A stretch of DNA of 9,945 nucleotides from Promethearchaeia archaeon (GTDB taxonomy: Archaea; Asgardarchaeota; Lokiarchaeia; Sigyniarchaeales; SOKP01): the NCBI GenBank assembly GCA_029856375.1, contig JAHQWX010000040.1:1-9945 (forward strand), read 5' to 3'. Shown in pieces: positions 1 through 5,707 of the stretch. A model generated the notes under the pieces. That model saw only the letters and a program-made list of their open reading frames with translations, had not been told where the DNA came from and ran no database searches. The translations under genes were made by a program, and so were the position numbers. Numbering within the stretch: position 1 is the first letter of the stretch; each line of letters begins with the position of its first letter.

Positions 1-158
1 CCACCAAAAAAGACACCATAAGATTAATTTCTGGTGTTCCCATAGAATGTATTAACGGTAGGATTCCCGTCCTGCTCGACCTAAATTTGGTTATAAACAC
101 TAGCACCGGTTACTATCTAACTCATAGAGGGCTAGAGTTTCTGAAAGAGCTTTCGTAA
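1..158 (+). CDS. C-terminal fragment of a probable winged-helix protein
   Basis: An open frame enters from the left edge (first full codon at position 3) and stops at TAA 156-158, giving about 51 residues. The end reads GYYLTHRGLEFLKELS, which has the form of the wing and last helix of archaeal winged helix-turn-helix domains, where 'YxLTxxGxxFL' is typical. The preceding stretch (GRIPVLLDLNLVI) fits the recognition-helix-to-wing region. The likely role is a small DNA-binding regulator, but most of the protein lies outside the window, so neither its target nor any other domain can be seen. It points towards the inositol-phosphate synthase gene on the opposite strand. The coding call rests on the open frame and the C-terminal pattern. 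Confidence 0.6.
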   Translation, partial: TKKDTIRLISGVPIECINGRIPVLLDLNLVINTSTGYYLTHRGLEFLKELS

Positions 159-161
159 AAA

Positions 162-169
162 TTTTTAAA
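162..169 (+). promoter_or_regulatory. Putative TATA box for the C/D box sRNA
   Basis: TTTTTAAA lies about 24 bases before the left foot of the sRNA terminal stem (193). That is the usual archaeal distance from TATA box to transcription start. It also overlaps the A5/T5 tract just after the upstream stop codon, which could terminate that gene. This is inferred from spacing only, and the region is AT-rich throughout. Confidence 0.4.
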
Positions 170-192
170 CTAAGCAAGTAATACTAAATATA

Positions 193-260
193 GCATAATG
201 ATGACCACGCGACAATCTGAGCTTGCTCTGGCGTTGATTTTGTCGCCCCAAACTGAATGC
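193..260 (+). ncRNA. C/D box sRNA (2'-O-methylation guide)
   Basis: The elements appear in canonical order. A terminal stem is formed by GCAT 193-196 with ATGC 257-260. The C box is ATGATGA (198-204). A 12-nt D' guide (205-216, CCACGCGACAAT) is followed by D' box CTGA (217-220). A degenerate C' box TTGATTT (234-240) precedes a 12-nt D guide (241-252, TGTCGCCCCAAA) and D box CTGA (253-256). Two equal 12-nt guides are the archaeal hallmark. Such RNAs bind L7Ae, Nop5 and fibrillarin and direct methylation of the target base paired to the fifth guide base upstream of D or D'. That predicts a U in AUUGUCGCGUGG (D') and a G in UUUGGGGCGACA (D). The D'-C' spacer of 13 nt is longer than usual. The element is GC-richer than its surroundings, as guide RNAs in AT-rich genomes tend to be. 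The rRNA or tRNA target was not identified. Confidence 0.82.
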
Positions 261-274
261 CTTTAATATATAAC

Positions 275-1384
275 TTACCGCTCCCTTTTCCCTTCTATAA
301 ATTCTTGCACCCATTGTTTAGCTATTACATCTGAAGGAGCTTGTAATGGAGGATGCTTGAAAGAGTACGCAGAAATGCTAATGAGCTTTCCAGTGATTTT
401 TCTATCTAAAGCGATTTTCATAATCCTCAATAAATCAAACAAAACGCCCGCTGAATTCGGAGAGTCTTCTACTCTTAGTTTAGCGTCAAAAACCAAAGGC
501 AAACCTCCAAAGGTGGTACCGTTAACTTGAAGATAACAAATCTTTTTATCCTCTAGAAATGGAACATAATCGCTTGGTCCAATCCGGCATTTCACAGGAT
601 AAGGTAATACGCTTGTTACGGCGGATGTCTTTGATTTTCTTTTTGTTGTTAACCTCGACTCTTTTTTCATGTTTTCGAAATCAGTATTTCCACCTATGTT
701 AAGTTGAAATGTGTCGTTCACAATGACTCCTCTGTCTAAGAACAATCTCACAGCAACTCGGTGTAAAATAGTTGCACCAACTTGAGATTTAATGTCGTCG
801 CCTGCACAAGGGAGGCTCTTTTCTTCAAATTTCTTAACCCAATCCTCATCCCCGGGAATCCTTTCGCTCACTATAAACTCCGGAATTCCATTAATAAAAC
901 CACACCCAGCATCTATCGCAGCTTGGGCATAAATTCTTGATGCCTTGAAACTACCAACTGGTAATAAGTTTAATAAGATTTCAGCTCCTGAATCTTTTAA
1001 TTCTTGAGCTAAATCCACTGGTTCTATTTCTTCTTCGTTATAACAAAAAAAAGTTCTTCTCATATGTTCAGCACAACCATCAGATACTGGACCAGGCTTC
1101 ACTATTACACCCGACTGTCCTAATTTTTCCCTATCTACAAACACAGAGCAACAATTAGGTGGGGAAAAAATTGCATCGTTAATATCTTTCCCTATTTTAT
1201 TGCGATTGATATCAAACGCGCACACACATTCTAGATCGTTAGGATTATAATTACCAATTTTAGGATTCATTATTCCCTGTATATACAAATTATCTTCTTC
1301 GACATCTTCATAGTATTTTATTCCTTGCACTATTGCAGATGCAACATTTCCTAAGCCCGCAATCGCAAATTTGATTTTACCCAT
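275..1384 (-). CDS. ino1: Inositol-phosphate synthase (MIPS)
   Basis: Converts D-glucose 6-phosphate to 1L-myo-inositol 1-phosphate with NAD+ in the cytoplasm. This is the committed step to inositol ether lipids and, in some archaea, inositol solutes. The 369 residues match the short archaeal/actinobacterial enzyme in length. The N-terminal Rossmann fold shows GLGNVA (10-15) and the strand-end acidic residue in AFDIN (D58). The catalytic and tetramerisation domain carries GDDIKSQVGAT (195-205), GGNTDFENM (231-239), KSKTSAVTS (250-258), IGPSDYVPFLEDKK (268-281) and DSPNSAG (307-313). From memory these follow the Mycobacterium tuberculosis Ino1 layout closely, including the C-terminal end. The ATG start is backed by a Shine-Dalgarno sequence eight bases upstream. 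The next minus-strand gene upstream is 83 bases away, so co-transcription is possible. No terminator is obvious after the stop. Confidence 0.93.
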   Translation of the reverse strand: MGKIKFAIAGLGNVASAIVQGIKYYEDVEEDNLYIQGIMNPKIGNYNPNDLECVCAFDINRNKIGKDINDAIFSPPNCCSVFVDREKLGQSGVIVKPGPVSDGCAEHMRRTFFCYNEEEIEPVDLAQELKDSGAEILLNLLPVGSFKASRIYAQAAIDAGCGFINGIPEFIVSERIPGDEDWVKKFEEKSLPCAGDDIKSQVGATILHRVAVRLFLDRGVIVNDTFQLNIGGNTDFENMKKESRLTTKRKSKTSAVTSVLPYPVKCRIGPSDYVPFLEDKKICYLQVNGTTFGGLPLVFDAKLRVEDSPNSAGVLFDLLRIMKIALDRKITGKLISISAYSFKHPPLQAPSDVIAKQWVQEFIEGKRER

Positions 1385-1392
1385 TGATATTT

Positions 1393-1398
1393 ACCCTC
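1393..1398 (-). promoter_or_regulatory. Ribosome binding site of inositol-phosphate synthase
   Basis: GAGGGT on the minus strand sits eight bases before the ATG at 1384. This supports that start and shows that the organism uses Shine-Dalgarno initiation for some genes, while several others here seem leaderless. Confidence 0.6.
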
Positions 1399-1467
1399 TA
1401 CAATAAATATTAAGAAAAAAATGAACAACATATTTAAAGGTTTATTATATCTTCGATCTTGGTTTCT

Positions 1468-1884
1468 CTATTTAGAATTCCTATATTTTCTTTCGTAATA
1501 ACCCCAAGTTTTTCTCTCGCCAAAACTATTCAAGCCATCTTTTAATAACTTGTTTTTAAGAGCATCATATTGTATTTTTGTAATTTCTTCTCTTGAAAGT
1601 AAATAATCCAAAATCTCAATAGCTTCCTCATTGTTACTACATCTTCTAATAAAAGATACGGGACCTGGACTTATTAAATCGTCAGAACCGTCCTCGTCCT
1701 CGATAAAGTGTTTATATCCAGAAATCTCGATGTTGTATCCTTTTTTTGTCAATTCCTCGTACAAATGAGGCAGAGTTTTCTCAATTTGATTCTTAGGATA
1801 GGATATTGCAATACCTTTTTTCTCATCAATAAGAATCTCCCTTTCTGAATTATTGTTATTAGTGTTCTGTTTTTTATCAGGCAA
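1468..1884 (-). CDS. Small conserved archaeal protein, DUF2095-like
   Basis: A 138-residue soluble protein of unknown function. After an Asn-rich low-complexity N-terminus (residues 7-12) comes a predicted strand and helix region (17-50), then an acidic loop (62-69). The helical C-terminal half contains SFIRRCSNNEEAIEILDYL (77-95), a charged helix (100-116), and a C-terminal motif DGLNSFGERKTWGYYE (116-131). This half resembles, from memory, an archaeal conserved family annotated DUF2095, which has an 'FIRRC...EEA..I..YL' stretch and ends in a 'LRSFG.KK..GYY' signature. The family number should be treated as tentative. The start is TTG at 1884, because no ATG occurs in frame near the N-terminus. 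A minus-strand TATA-like element at 1910-1918 implies a nearly leaderless message. The gene lies directly upstream of inositol-phosphate synthase on the same strand. Confidence 0.75.
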   Translation of the reverse strand: MPDKKQNTNNNNSEREILIDEKKGIAISYPKNQIEKTLPHLYEELTKKGYNIEISGYKHFIEDEDGSDDLISPGPVSFIRRCSNNEEAIEILDYLLSREEITKIQYDALKNKLLKDGLNSFGERKTWGYYERKYRNSK

Positions 1885-1909
1885 GTTTGAAAAAACCTAT
1901 ATTCTATCC

Positions 1910-1918
1910 TATATTATA
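1910..1918 (-). promoter_or_regulatory. Putative TATA box of the DUF2095-like gene
   Basis: Read on the minus strand this is TATAATATA, centred about 30 bases before the TTG start at 1884. That would place transcription start within a few bases of the start codon. It overlaps an imperfect direct repeat of CCTATATT (1896-1903 and 1908-1915). Prediction from pattern and spacing only. Confidence 0.4.
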
Positions 1919-1924
1919 CTATCC

Positions 1925-1934
1925 AAATTAAATT
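1925..1934 (+). promoter_or_regulatory. Putative TATA box of the phosphoglycerate dehydrogenase gene
   Basis: AAATTAAATT lies 26-35 bases before the ATG at 1960, the spacing expected for a leaderless archaeal transcript. No Shine-Dalgarno sequence precedes that ATG, which fits. The A+T richness of the gap limits confidence. Confidence 0.35.
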
Positions 1935-1959
1935 AATATTATCATTATAGTTGGTTCCA

Positions 1960-2880
1960 ATGAAAATATTTATCACTGACGGAGTTCATAAAATTTGCGC
2001 GTCTATTCTTGAAAATGCAAATTTTGAGCTCGTTCAAAAACCTACTCTTTCTAAGGAGGAATTAATCGAAGAAATTAAAAACTACGATGGAATAATTGTA
2101 AGATCAGCAACAAAACTTGACAAAGAGGTCTTAGAGAGCTCAAAAAATTTGAAAATTATTGGTAGAGCTGGTGCAGGTTTAGATAATATTGACCTAAACA
2201 AAGCAGCCGAATTGGGTATAAAAGTTGTTAATTCTCCTGAGCCATTATCGATAGCAGTAGCAGAATTTACAATCGGAGTTATGATTTCTTTAATGAGACA
2301 TATTTCGAAAGGTGATAACGCATGTCACTCGGGAGATTGGAATAAGCAAGATTGTATTGGAAATACACTATATGGAAAGAAGCTTGGAATCGTAGGATTT
2401 GGTAGGATAGGTAAAGAAGTTGCGTCCCGTGCGCTATCCTTTAAAATGACAGTGGGAGTATTTGATATATTGGAAACAGAAATAAAACAAGCAAAAAGCA
2501 TGGGATTAAAAATTTTTGAATCTATTGAGAATTTGATTAAAGAATCTGATATCGTATCTTTGCATGTTCCATACACAGAAAAAAACTATCAATTAATAGA
2601 TAAATCGAAATTAGATTTCTTTGACGAAAATAAAATTTTAATCAACACTGCTAGAGGAAAACTTATCGATGAGCCGGCCCTCATTCAGAAATTAAAAAAT
2701 AGAGAAATCAAGGGAGCGGCCCTAGATGTGTTTTACGAAGAACCATTAATGAATTCGGAGTTATCAGAATTGAATAATGTAATACTTACACCCCATATTG
2801 CAAGTCAAGCAAAAGAAACGCAAATAGAAGGCGCTAAGATAATCGCAAATAAATTCATGGAATTTTTTAATAAGAAATAG
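1960..2880 (+). CDS. serA: D-3-phosphoglycerate dehydrogenase, short form
   Basis: Oxidises 3-phosphoglycerate to 3-phosphohydroxypyruvate with NAD+, the first step of the phosphorylated serine pathway. The 306-residue protein belongs to the D-isomer 2-hydroxyacid dehydrogenases. The substrate domain has GRAGAGLDNID (68-78). The nucleotide domain has GFGRIG (146-151) with an acidic residue ending the second strand (D169), which points to NAD. The catalytic triad is visible as R232 (NTARGKLID), E261 (DVFYEEP) and H279 (LTPHIAS). The protein stops right after the catalytic fold and lacks the C-terminal ACT domain that gives serine feedback in longer SerA enzymes. ATG 1960 is preferred over the in-frame TTG at 1951, since MKIFITDG begins the first strand of the fold. 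Another 2-hydroxyacid dehydrogenase specificity (glyoxylate, hydroxypyruvate) is possible, but the 'GRAGxGxDNID' signature favours SerA. Confidence 0.88.
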   Translation: MKIFITDGVHKICASILENANFELVQKPTLSKEELIEEIKNYDGIIVRSATKLDKEVLESSKNLKIIGRAGAGLDNIDLNKAAELGIKVVNSPEPLSIAVAEFTIGVMISLMRHISKGDNACHSGDWNKQDCIGNTLYGKKLGIVGFGRIGKEVASRALSFKMTVGVFDILETEIKQAKSMGLKIFESIENLIKESDIVSLHVPYTEKNYQLIDKSKLDFFDENKILINTARGKLIDEPALIQKLKNREIKGAALDVFYEEPLMNSELSELNNVILTPHIASQAKETQIEGAKIIANKFMEFFNKK

Positions 2881-2964
2881 TATTCTTTTCTAATTATTTT
2901 AAATAAAATTTTTAATTTATGCATGTTTTAATCAATAAGAATAGAAAAGATTTTAAGAACATTA

Positions 2965-3549
2965 ATGAAGTCGGGATATAATCATATAAAAGATACATTT
3001 CAGAACATCGATACTGGGTATAATTCAGATTATTGGAACAGAGGAATTAACTTTAGAAAAAGAAAATCGGTTGAGCGAATCGATAAACCGACAAAACTAT
3101 ATCGGGCTAGAGAGTTAGGATATAAAGCAAAACAAGGATACATTATTGTTCGCTCAAGAATTAGAAAGGGAACCCGTCGTAAATCAAGACCAAGAATGGG
3201 GAGAAAACCAAGGAGTTTGGGAGTAAGCAAGATAACTCCGAAAAAGAATTTACAAAGAATTGCTGAAGAAAGAGCCCAAAAAAAATACACTAATCTTGAG
3301 GTTTTAAACTCGTATAAGATCTATGATGATGGTAGGCATTGGTATTACGAAGTAATATTCGTTGATCCCAATCATCCAAGAATTAAATCTGACCCTAACA
3401 TTAAATGGATTTGCGAAACCCATCACAAGAGGAGAGTGAATAGAGGTCTAACTTCTGCTGGGAAAAGAGGACGCGGCCTTCACAAAAAAGGTTGGGGAAC
3501 TGAAAAGAACCGCCCTAGTATTAGAGCAAACAAAAACCGTGGAAAATAA
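2965..3549 (+). CDS. rpl15e: Large-subunit ribosomal protein L15e
   Basis: A structural protein of the 50S subunit, specific to archaea and eukaryotes and unrelated to bacterial L15. The 194 residues match the archaeal family length. Diagnostic stretches are [19 protein letters not shown] (47-65), [17 protein letters not shown] (71-87), [18 protein letters not shown] (91-108), LEVLNSY (111-117), the segment [18 protein letters not shown] (133-150), [13 protein letters not shown] (160-172) and the tail [11 protein letters not shown] (183-193). The protein is strongly basic, as expected for an rRNA binder. It stands 84 bases after serA and 134 bases before Rpp30. The order L15e-Rpp30-Pop5 is a recurring archaeal neighbourhood linked to ribosome and RNA processing genes. 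No clear ribosome binding site precedes the ATG. Confidence 0.97.
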   Translation: MKSGYNHIKDTFQNIDTGYNSDYWNRGINFRKRKSVERIDKPTKLYRARELGYKAKQGYIIVRSRIRKGTRRKSRPRMGRKPRSLGVSKITPKKNLQRIAEERAQKKYTNLEVLNSYKIYDDGRHWYYEVIFVDPNHPRIKSDPNIKWICETHHKRRVNRGLTSAGKRGRGLHKKGWGTEKNRPSIRANKNRGK

Positions 3550-3667
3550 TCCTATTCCTAACCTCGAATAAATTCTAATAACTTAGATATATTGGATTTG
3601 AAAATCTATTTATCTTCTTACAAATTAATAAAAATGATAATAAATTTTATAAAATTATTAATTCTTA

Positions 3668-3673
3668 AGAGGT
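3668..3673 (+). promoter_or_regulatory. Ribosome binding site selecting the TTG start of Rpp30
   Basis: AGAGGT lies ten bases before the TTG at 3684. The predicted protein has no suitable ATG near its N-terminus, so this site supports initiation at TTG. Confidence 0.5.
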
Positions 3674-3683
3674 CTCGATTTAA

Positions 3684-4412
3684 TTGGGCTATTTTGAGTC
3701 GCGAGTTCCTATTGATATCAACGATTACGAAAATACAGTAAAAAAACTTAGATTTTTAGAAAAGCTAAATTTTAAAAAAATCATCCTAGAGCCTTTAAAG
3801 GTAGAAAAAATAAGTAAGAACTTAAAGGACAAATTAAGGAAGGAAGTTGATATCGATCTATATTTCAGAATAAATCTAAAACCAAATTCAGCGTCGGATT
3901 TAAAAAAAATAATCAGTAAATACAATCAATTTCCAGATATTTTGTCTGTGGAATCTACAAACAAAGAGGTCCAGCTCTTTTCAGCTCGTGATACGAGAAT
4001 AGATATAATTTCTTTTTCCAATATTGATGTTACAAAAACATTAACACCTGGTGTAATCTCATTATCAAAACAATACAATTCATTCATCGAATTTTCATTT
4101 AATCCTATGTTCACAGAAAACAAATTTGCACAATCAAAGAACATTCATTTCATCATATCTGCTGTAAACCTAGCATTGGCAAATAAAGCAAATTATATTA
4201 TCAGTGGGAATTTTTCGAATATTTATGATTATAGATCTCCGAAAGTCTTACTTAGTTTCTGCCAGACATTACTAGACATGCCTTTACCTAAAGCAAAATT
4301 AGCTTTAAGAGACAATCCAGAAAAATTAATAGAAAAAATTGAGAGGAGAAACGACCCAAACTTCATTGAAGAAGGTGTGAGGCTAATAAATTCAGAAAAG
4401 GGGGGACGATAA
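3684..4412 (+). CDS. rnp3: RNase P protein component 3 (Rpp30)
   Basis: A protein subunit of archaeal RNase P, the ribonucleoprotein that removes 5' leaders from pre-tRNAs. Rpp30 folds as a TIM-like barrel and pairs with Pop5 to help the catalytic domain of the RNase P RNA. The 242 residues match the family. Recognisable elements are the barrel strand ARDTRIDIISFSN (101-113), the strand FIEFSFNP (134-141), then YIISGNFSNIYDYRSP (171-186), which is the family's 'SSGA...RsP' region. The C-terminal helices contain LLDMPLPKAKLALRDNPEKL (196-215). In place of the more usual 'SGA' it reads SGNFSN, a small divergence. Start TTG 3684 is supported by a ribosome binding site. The stop is four bases before the start of Pop5, so the two are almost certainly cotranslated. 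Confidence 0.9.
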   Translation: MGYFESRVPIDINDYENTVKKLRFLEKLNFKKIILEPLKVEKISKNLKDKLRKEVDIDLYFRINLKPNSASDLKKIISKYNQFPDILSVESTNKEVQLFSARDTRIDIISFSNIDVTKTLTPGVISLSKQYNSFIEFSFNPMFTENKFAQSKNIHFIISAVNLALANKANYIISGNFSNIYDYRSPKVLLSFCQTLLDMPLPKAKLALRDNPEKLIEKIERRNDPNFIEEGVRLINSEKGGR

Positions 4413-4416
4413 GCTA

Positions 4417-4773
4417 TTGAAATATAAAAGACAAAGATATTTACTATTTTATTACATTTTAGAAAAAGAAAAAATAGAATTCAATGAGAAGATCCTAATA
4501 AATCTTATTTGGAGAAGTATATCCCGCTATTTTGGAATAAAAGAAACAAGCAATACTGGTTTATGGATAGTAGAATTAAATCCAATGGAACATTGGGGCA
4601 TTTTAAGATTTGTTCACACTTCTAAAGAGAACATTATTTCTTCGTTGGGAATGATTAGATTTCTAAAGGATTCTCGTTTTTCTCTATATCCAGTAAAAAC
4701 TAGCGGTACAATCAAAAAAATTAAAAAATTTCTTAACGAAATACAAAATGGAAAAAAATTAAATAGTTTTTAA
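4417..4773 (+). CDS. rnp2: RNase P protein component 2 (Pop5)
   Basis: The partner of Rpp30 in archaeal RNase P; the two form a heterotetramer that activates the catalytic domain of the RNA subunit. The 118 residues match the small RRM-like Pop5 fold. A first strand follows a basic start (KYKRQRYLLFYYI, 2-14). A helix comes next (24-39, ending SISRYFG), then a strand LWIVELN (49-55), then the segment WGILRFVHTSKENIISSLGMI (59-79) and the C-terminal VKTSGTIKKIKKFL (92-105). That last stretch corresponds to the family's conserved 'VSGTIK' turn. The start is TTG; the purine-rich GGGGGG run at 4400-4405 within the end of Rpp30 may act as its ribosome binding site. The next gene begins six bases after the stop, so Rpp30, Pop5 and the ACT-like gene look like one operon. 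Confidence 0.87.
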   Translation: MKYKRQRYLLFYYILEKEKIEFNEKILINLIWRSISRYFGIKETSNTGLWIVELNPMEHWGILRFVHTSKENIISSLGMIRFLKDSRFSLYPVKTSGTIKKIKKFLNEIQNGKKLNSF

Positions 4774-4779
4774 TTCGAA

Positions 4780-5193
4780 ATGAAAGAAAATAAACCTTTG
4801 ACAATTGGATACTTGAAGGAAAGAAAAGATAAAAAACTCTTTACATTGCCAATTCCAGAGGATCTGCTACTTAATCTCGAAGAAAAAAGAAATATTTTGA
4901 TAATTCAAACCAGATCAACGAAATTCTTAAAATTTATGGTGTATCCCGTTGATAACGATAAAATAATAAAAATTACTATACATGGAAGAAATAAACCTTC
5001 TAAGGTGATTTCGAACTTATCAGATTTACTCAAAAGTTTAAATGTCGTTCACACCTCTGGTATTACGTTAAATGAAAGTCAATTTTCTCAAGAAATATAT
5101 CTAGATCAAACCGAGATTAACGATCATTTGAAAAAAAAACTAATAAAAATAGAAGGTATAAAAGTTATTATAGATGAACTTTTTATTGAATAA
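4780..5193 (+). CDS. Stand-alone ACT-like protein behind the RNase P genes
   Basis: A 137-residue soluble protein of unknown role. Residues 62-137 show the strand-helix-strand-strand-helix-strand order of an ACT domain: strand IIKITIHG (62-69), helix KPSKVISNLSDLLKSLN (72-88), strand VVHTSGITLN (89-98), strand FSQEIYLD (102-109), helix INDHLKKKLIKIEG (113-126), strand IKVIIDELF (127-135). ACT domains usually bind amino acids or other small ligands at a dimer interface. The N-terminal 60 residues form a predicted strand-rich unit (FTLPIPEDLL, ILIIQTRSTKFLKFMVYP) of no identified family. It lies six bases after Pop5, which indicates co-transcription. In many archaea the proteasome alpha gene follows Pop5, so this occupant is unusual. 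The fold is inferred from secondary-structure pattern only, and ligand and function are unknown. Confidence 0.7.
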   Translation: MKENKPLTIGYLKERKDKKLFTLPIPEDLLLNLEEKRNILIIQTRSTKFLKFMVYPVDNDKIIKITIHGRNKPSKVISNLSDLLKSLNVVHTSGITLNESQFSQEIYLDQTEINDHLKKKLIKIEGIKVIIDELFIE

Positions 5194-5198
5194 ATATC

Positions 5199-5206
5199 AT
5201 ATAATT
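5199..5206 (+). promoter_or_regulatory. Putative TATA box of the 150-residue orphan gene
   Basis: ATATAATT ends 25 bases before the ATG at 5231, consistent with a leaderless message. No Shine-Dalgarno sequence precedes that ATG. It suggests the downstream gene can be transcribed apart from the RNase P operon. Confidence 0.4.
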
Positions 5207-5230
5207 GGTAAATACACTTTTTGATCTCTC

Positions 5231-5683
5231 ATGAAAAACTGGAAAATTACGCTAAAATTTCCCGACGGAACTACAGATCAACTGGAACTTTTTGATGGGG
5301 CCTCAATTCTAAAAGGTTATCCAACTATTAAACGAGCATATTTTAATTCCCTTGCCGACCTCTTAAAAAATGAAAACAACAAATACATCTCGGGAAAGGC
5401 AATTGAAAAAGTTATTGGACCAGATAAGGCAGATTGGACAAATAATCCATGGCTCTTATTTATAATTAGAGATAACGAGAAGCAAACGCCTTTTTGGTTC
5501 TTATTCAAGAGAGAAAAAAAAGAGATGAACGGTATCTTAGTGGCAATTGGACCAGAACAATTTGCAGAATATTTAAAGGCAAGTTCGGAGTCCGATATTA
5601 ATCTAAAGAAGCTATTATACTATTTTACTGCATACGATAAAAAATGGACAATGCTGGTCTTGTTACCGAATTATTTGCCCTAA
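5231..5683 (+). CDS. Hypothetical soluble protein, 150 residues
   Basis: I do not recognise this protein. It begins with a beta-hairpin-like stretch (WKITLKFPDGTTDQLELFDG, 3-22), continues with helical segments around 36-62, then has an aromatic-rich centre NNPWLLFIIRDNEKQTPFWFLFKREKK (71-97). A strand or loop MNGILVAIGPEQFAEYL (99-115) and a final hydrophobic strand WTMLVLLPN (139-147) follow. There are no membrane segments, signal peptide, cysteines or catalytic motif. The alternating beta-rich pattern with many Trp and Phe residues suggests a compact protein or ligand-binding fold. It sits 37 bases after the ACT-like gene but probably has its own promoter, and it is followed directly by a T-tract. 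Base composition matches its neighbours, so nothing suggests recent transfer. Confidence 0.75.
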   Translation: MKNWKITLKFPDGTTDQLELFDGASILKGYPTIKRAYFNSLADLLKNENNKYISGKAIEKVIGPDKADWTNNPWLLFIIRDNEKQTPFWFLFKREKKEMNGILVAIGPEQFAEYLKASSESDINLKKLLYYFTAYDKKWTMLVLLPNYLP

Positions 5684-5685
5684 AA

Positions 5686-5694
5686 TTTTTTTTT
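5686..5694 (+). terminator. T-tract terminator of the plus-strand cluster
   Basis: Nine consecutive Ts begin three bases after the stop codon at 5681-5683, with no stable hairpin before them. Archaeal RNA polymerase terminates on such T-rich tracts. The position, in a 24-base gap between convergent genes, fits. Confidence 0.6.
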
Positions 5695-5707
5695 CACAAC
5701 TAGAGTT

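Noticed and set aside
2325..2576. Minus-strand open frame inside the phosphoglycerate dehydrogenase gene
   Set aside because: It lies wholly opposite a gene with intact catalytic motifs and its translation has no family features.
2884..2950. Nine-base inverted match TCTTTTCTA / TAGAAAAGA across the serA-L15e gap
   Set aside because: The arms are 49 bases apart and made of low-complexity sequence; chance is likely in this composition.
3030..3290. Minus-strand open frame opposite L15e
   Set aside because: A shadow of a highly conserved ribosomal gene; its hydrophobic Leu/Phe-rich translation is the usual result of reading basic codons in reverse.
3322..3336. C-box-like ATGATGATGG inside L15e
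   Set aside because: No D box, second guide or terminal stem follows at the right spacing, and the stretch encodes conserved protein.
3725..4144. Two minus-strand open frames opposite Rpp30
   Set aside because: Fully contained in Rpp30, with no plausible start signals or motifs.
4146..4160. C-box-like TATGATGA on the minus strand inside Rpp30
   Set aside because: No CTGA box at guide distance on that strand.
5317..5508. Minus-strand open frame opposite the 150-residue orphan
   Set aside because: Short, contained in a longer plus-strand frame that has a promoter and terminator in the right places.
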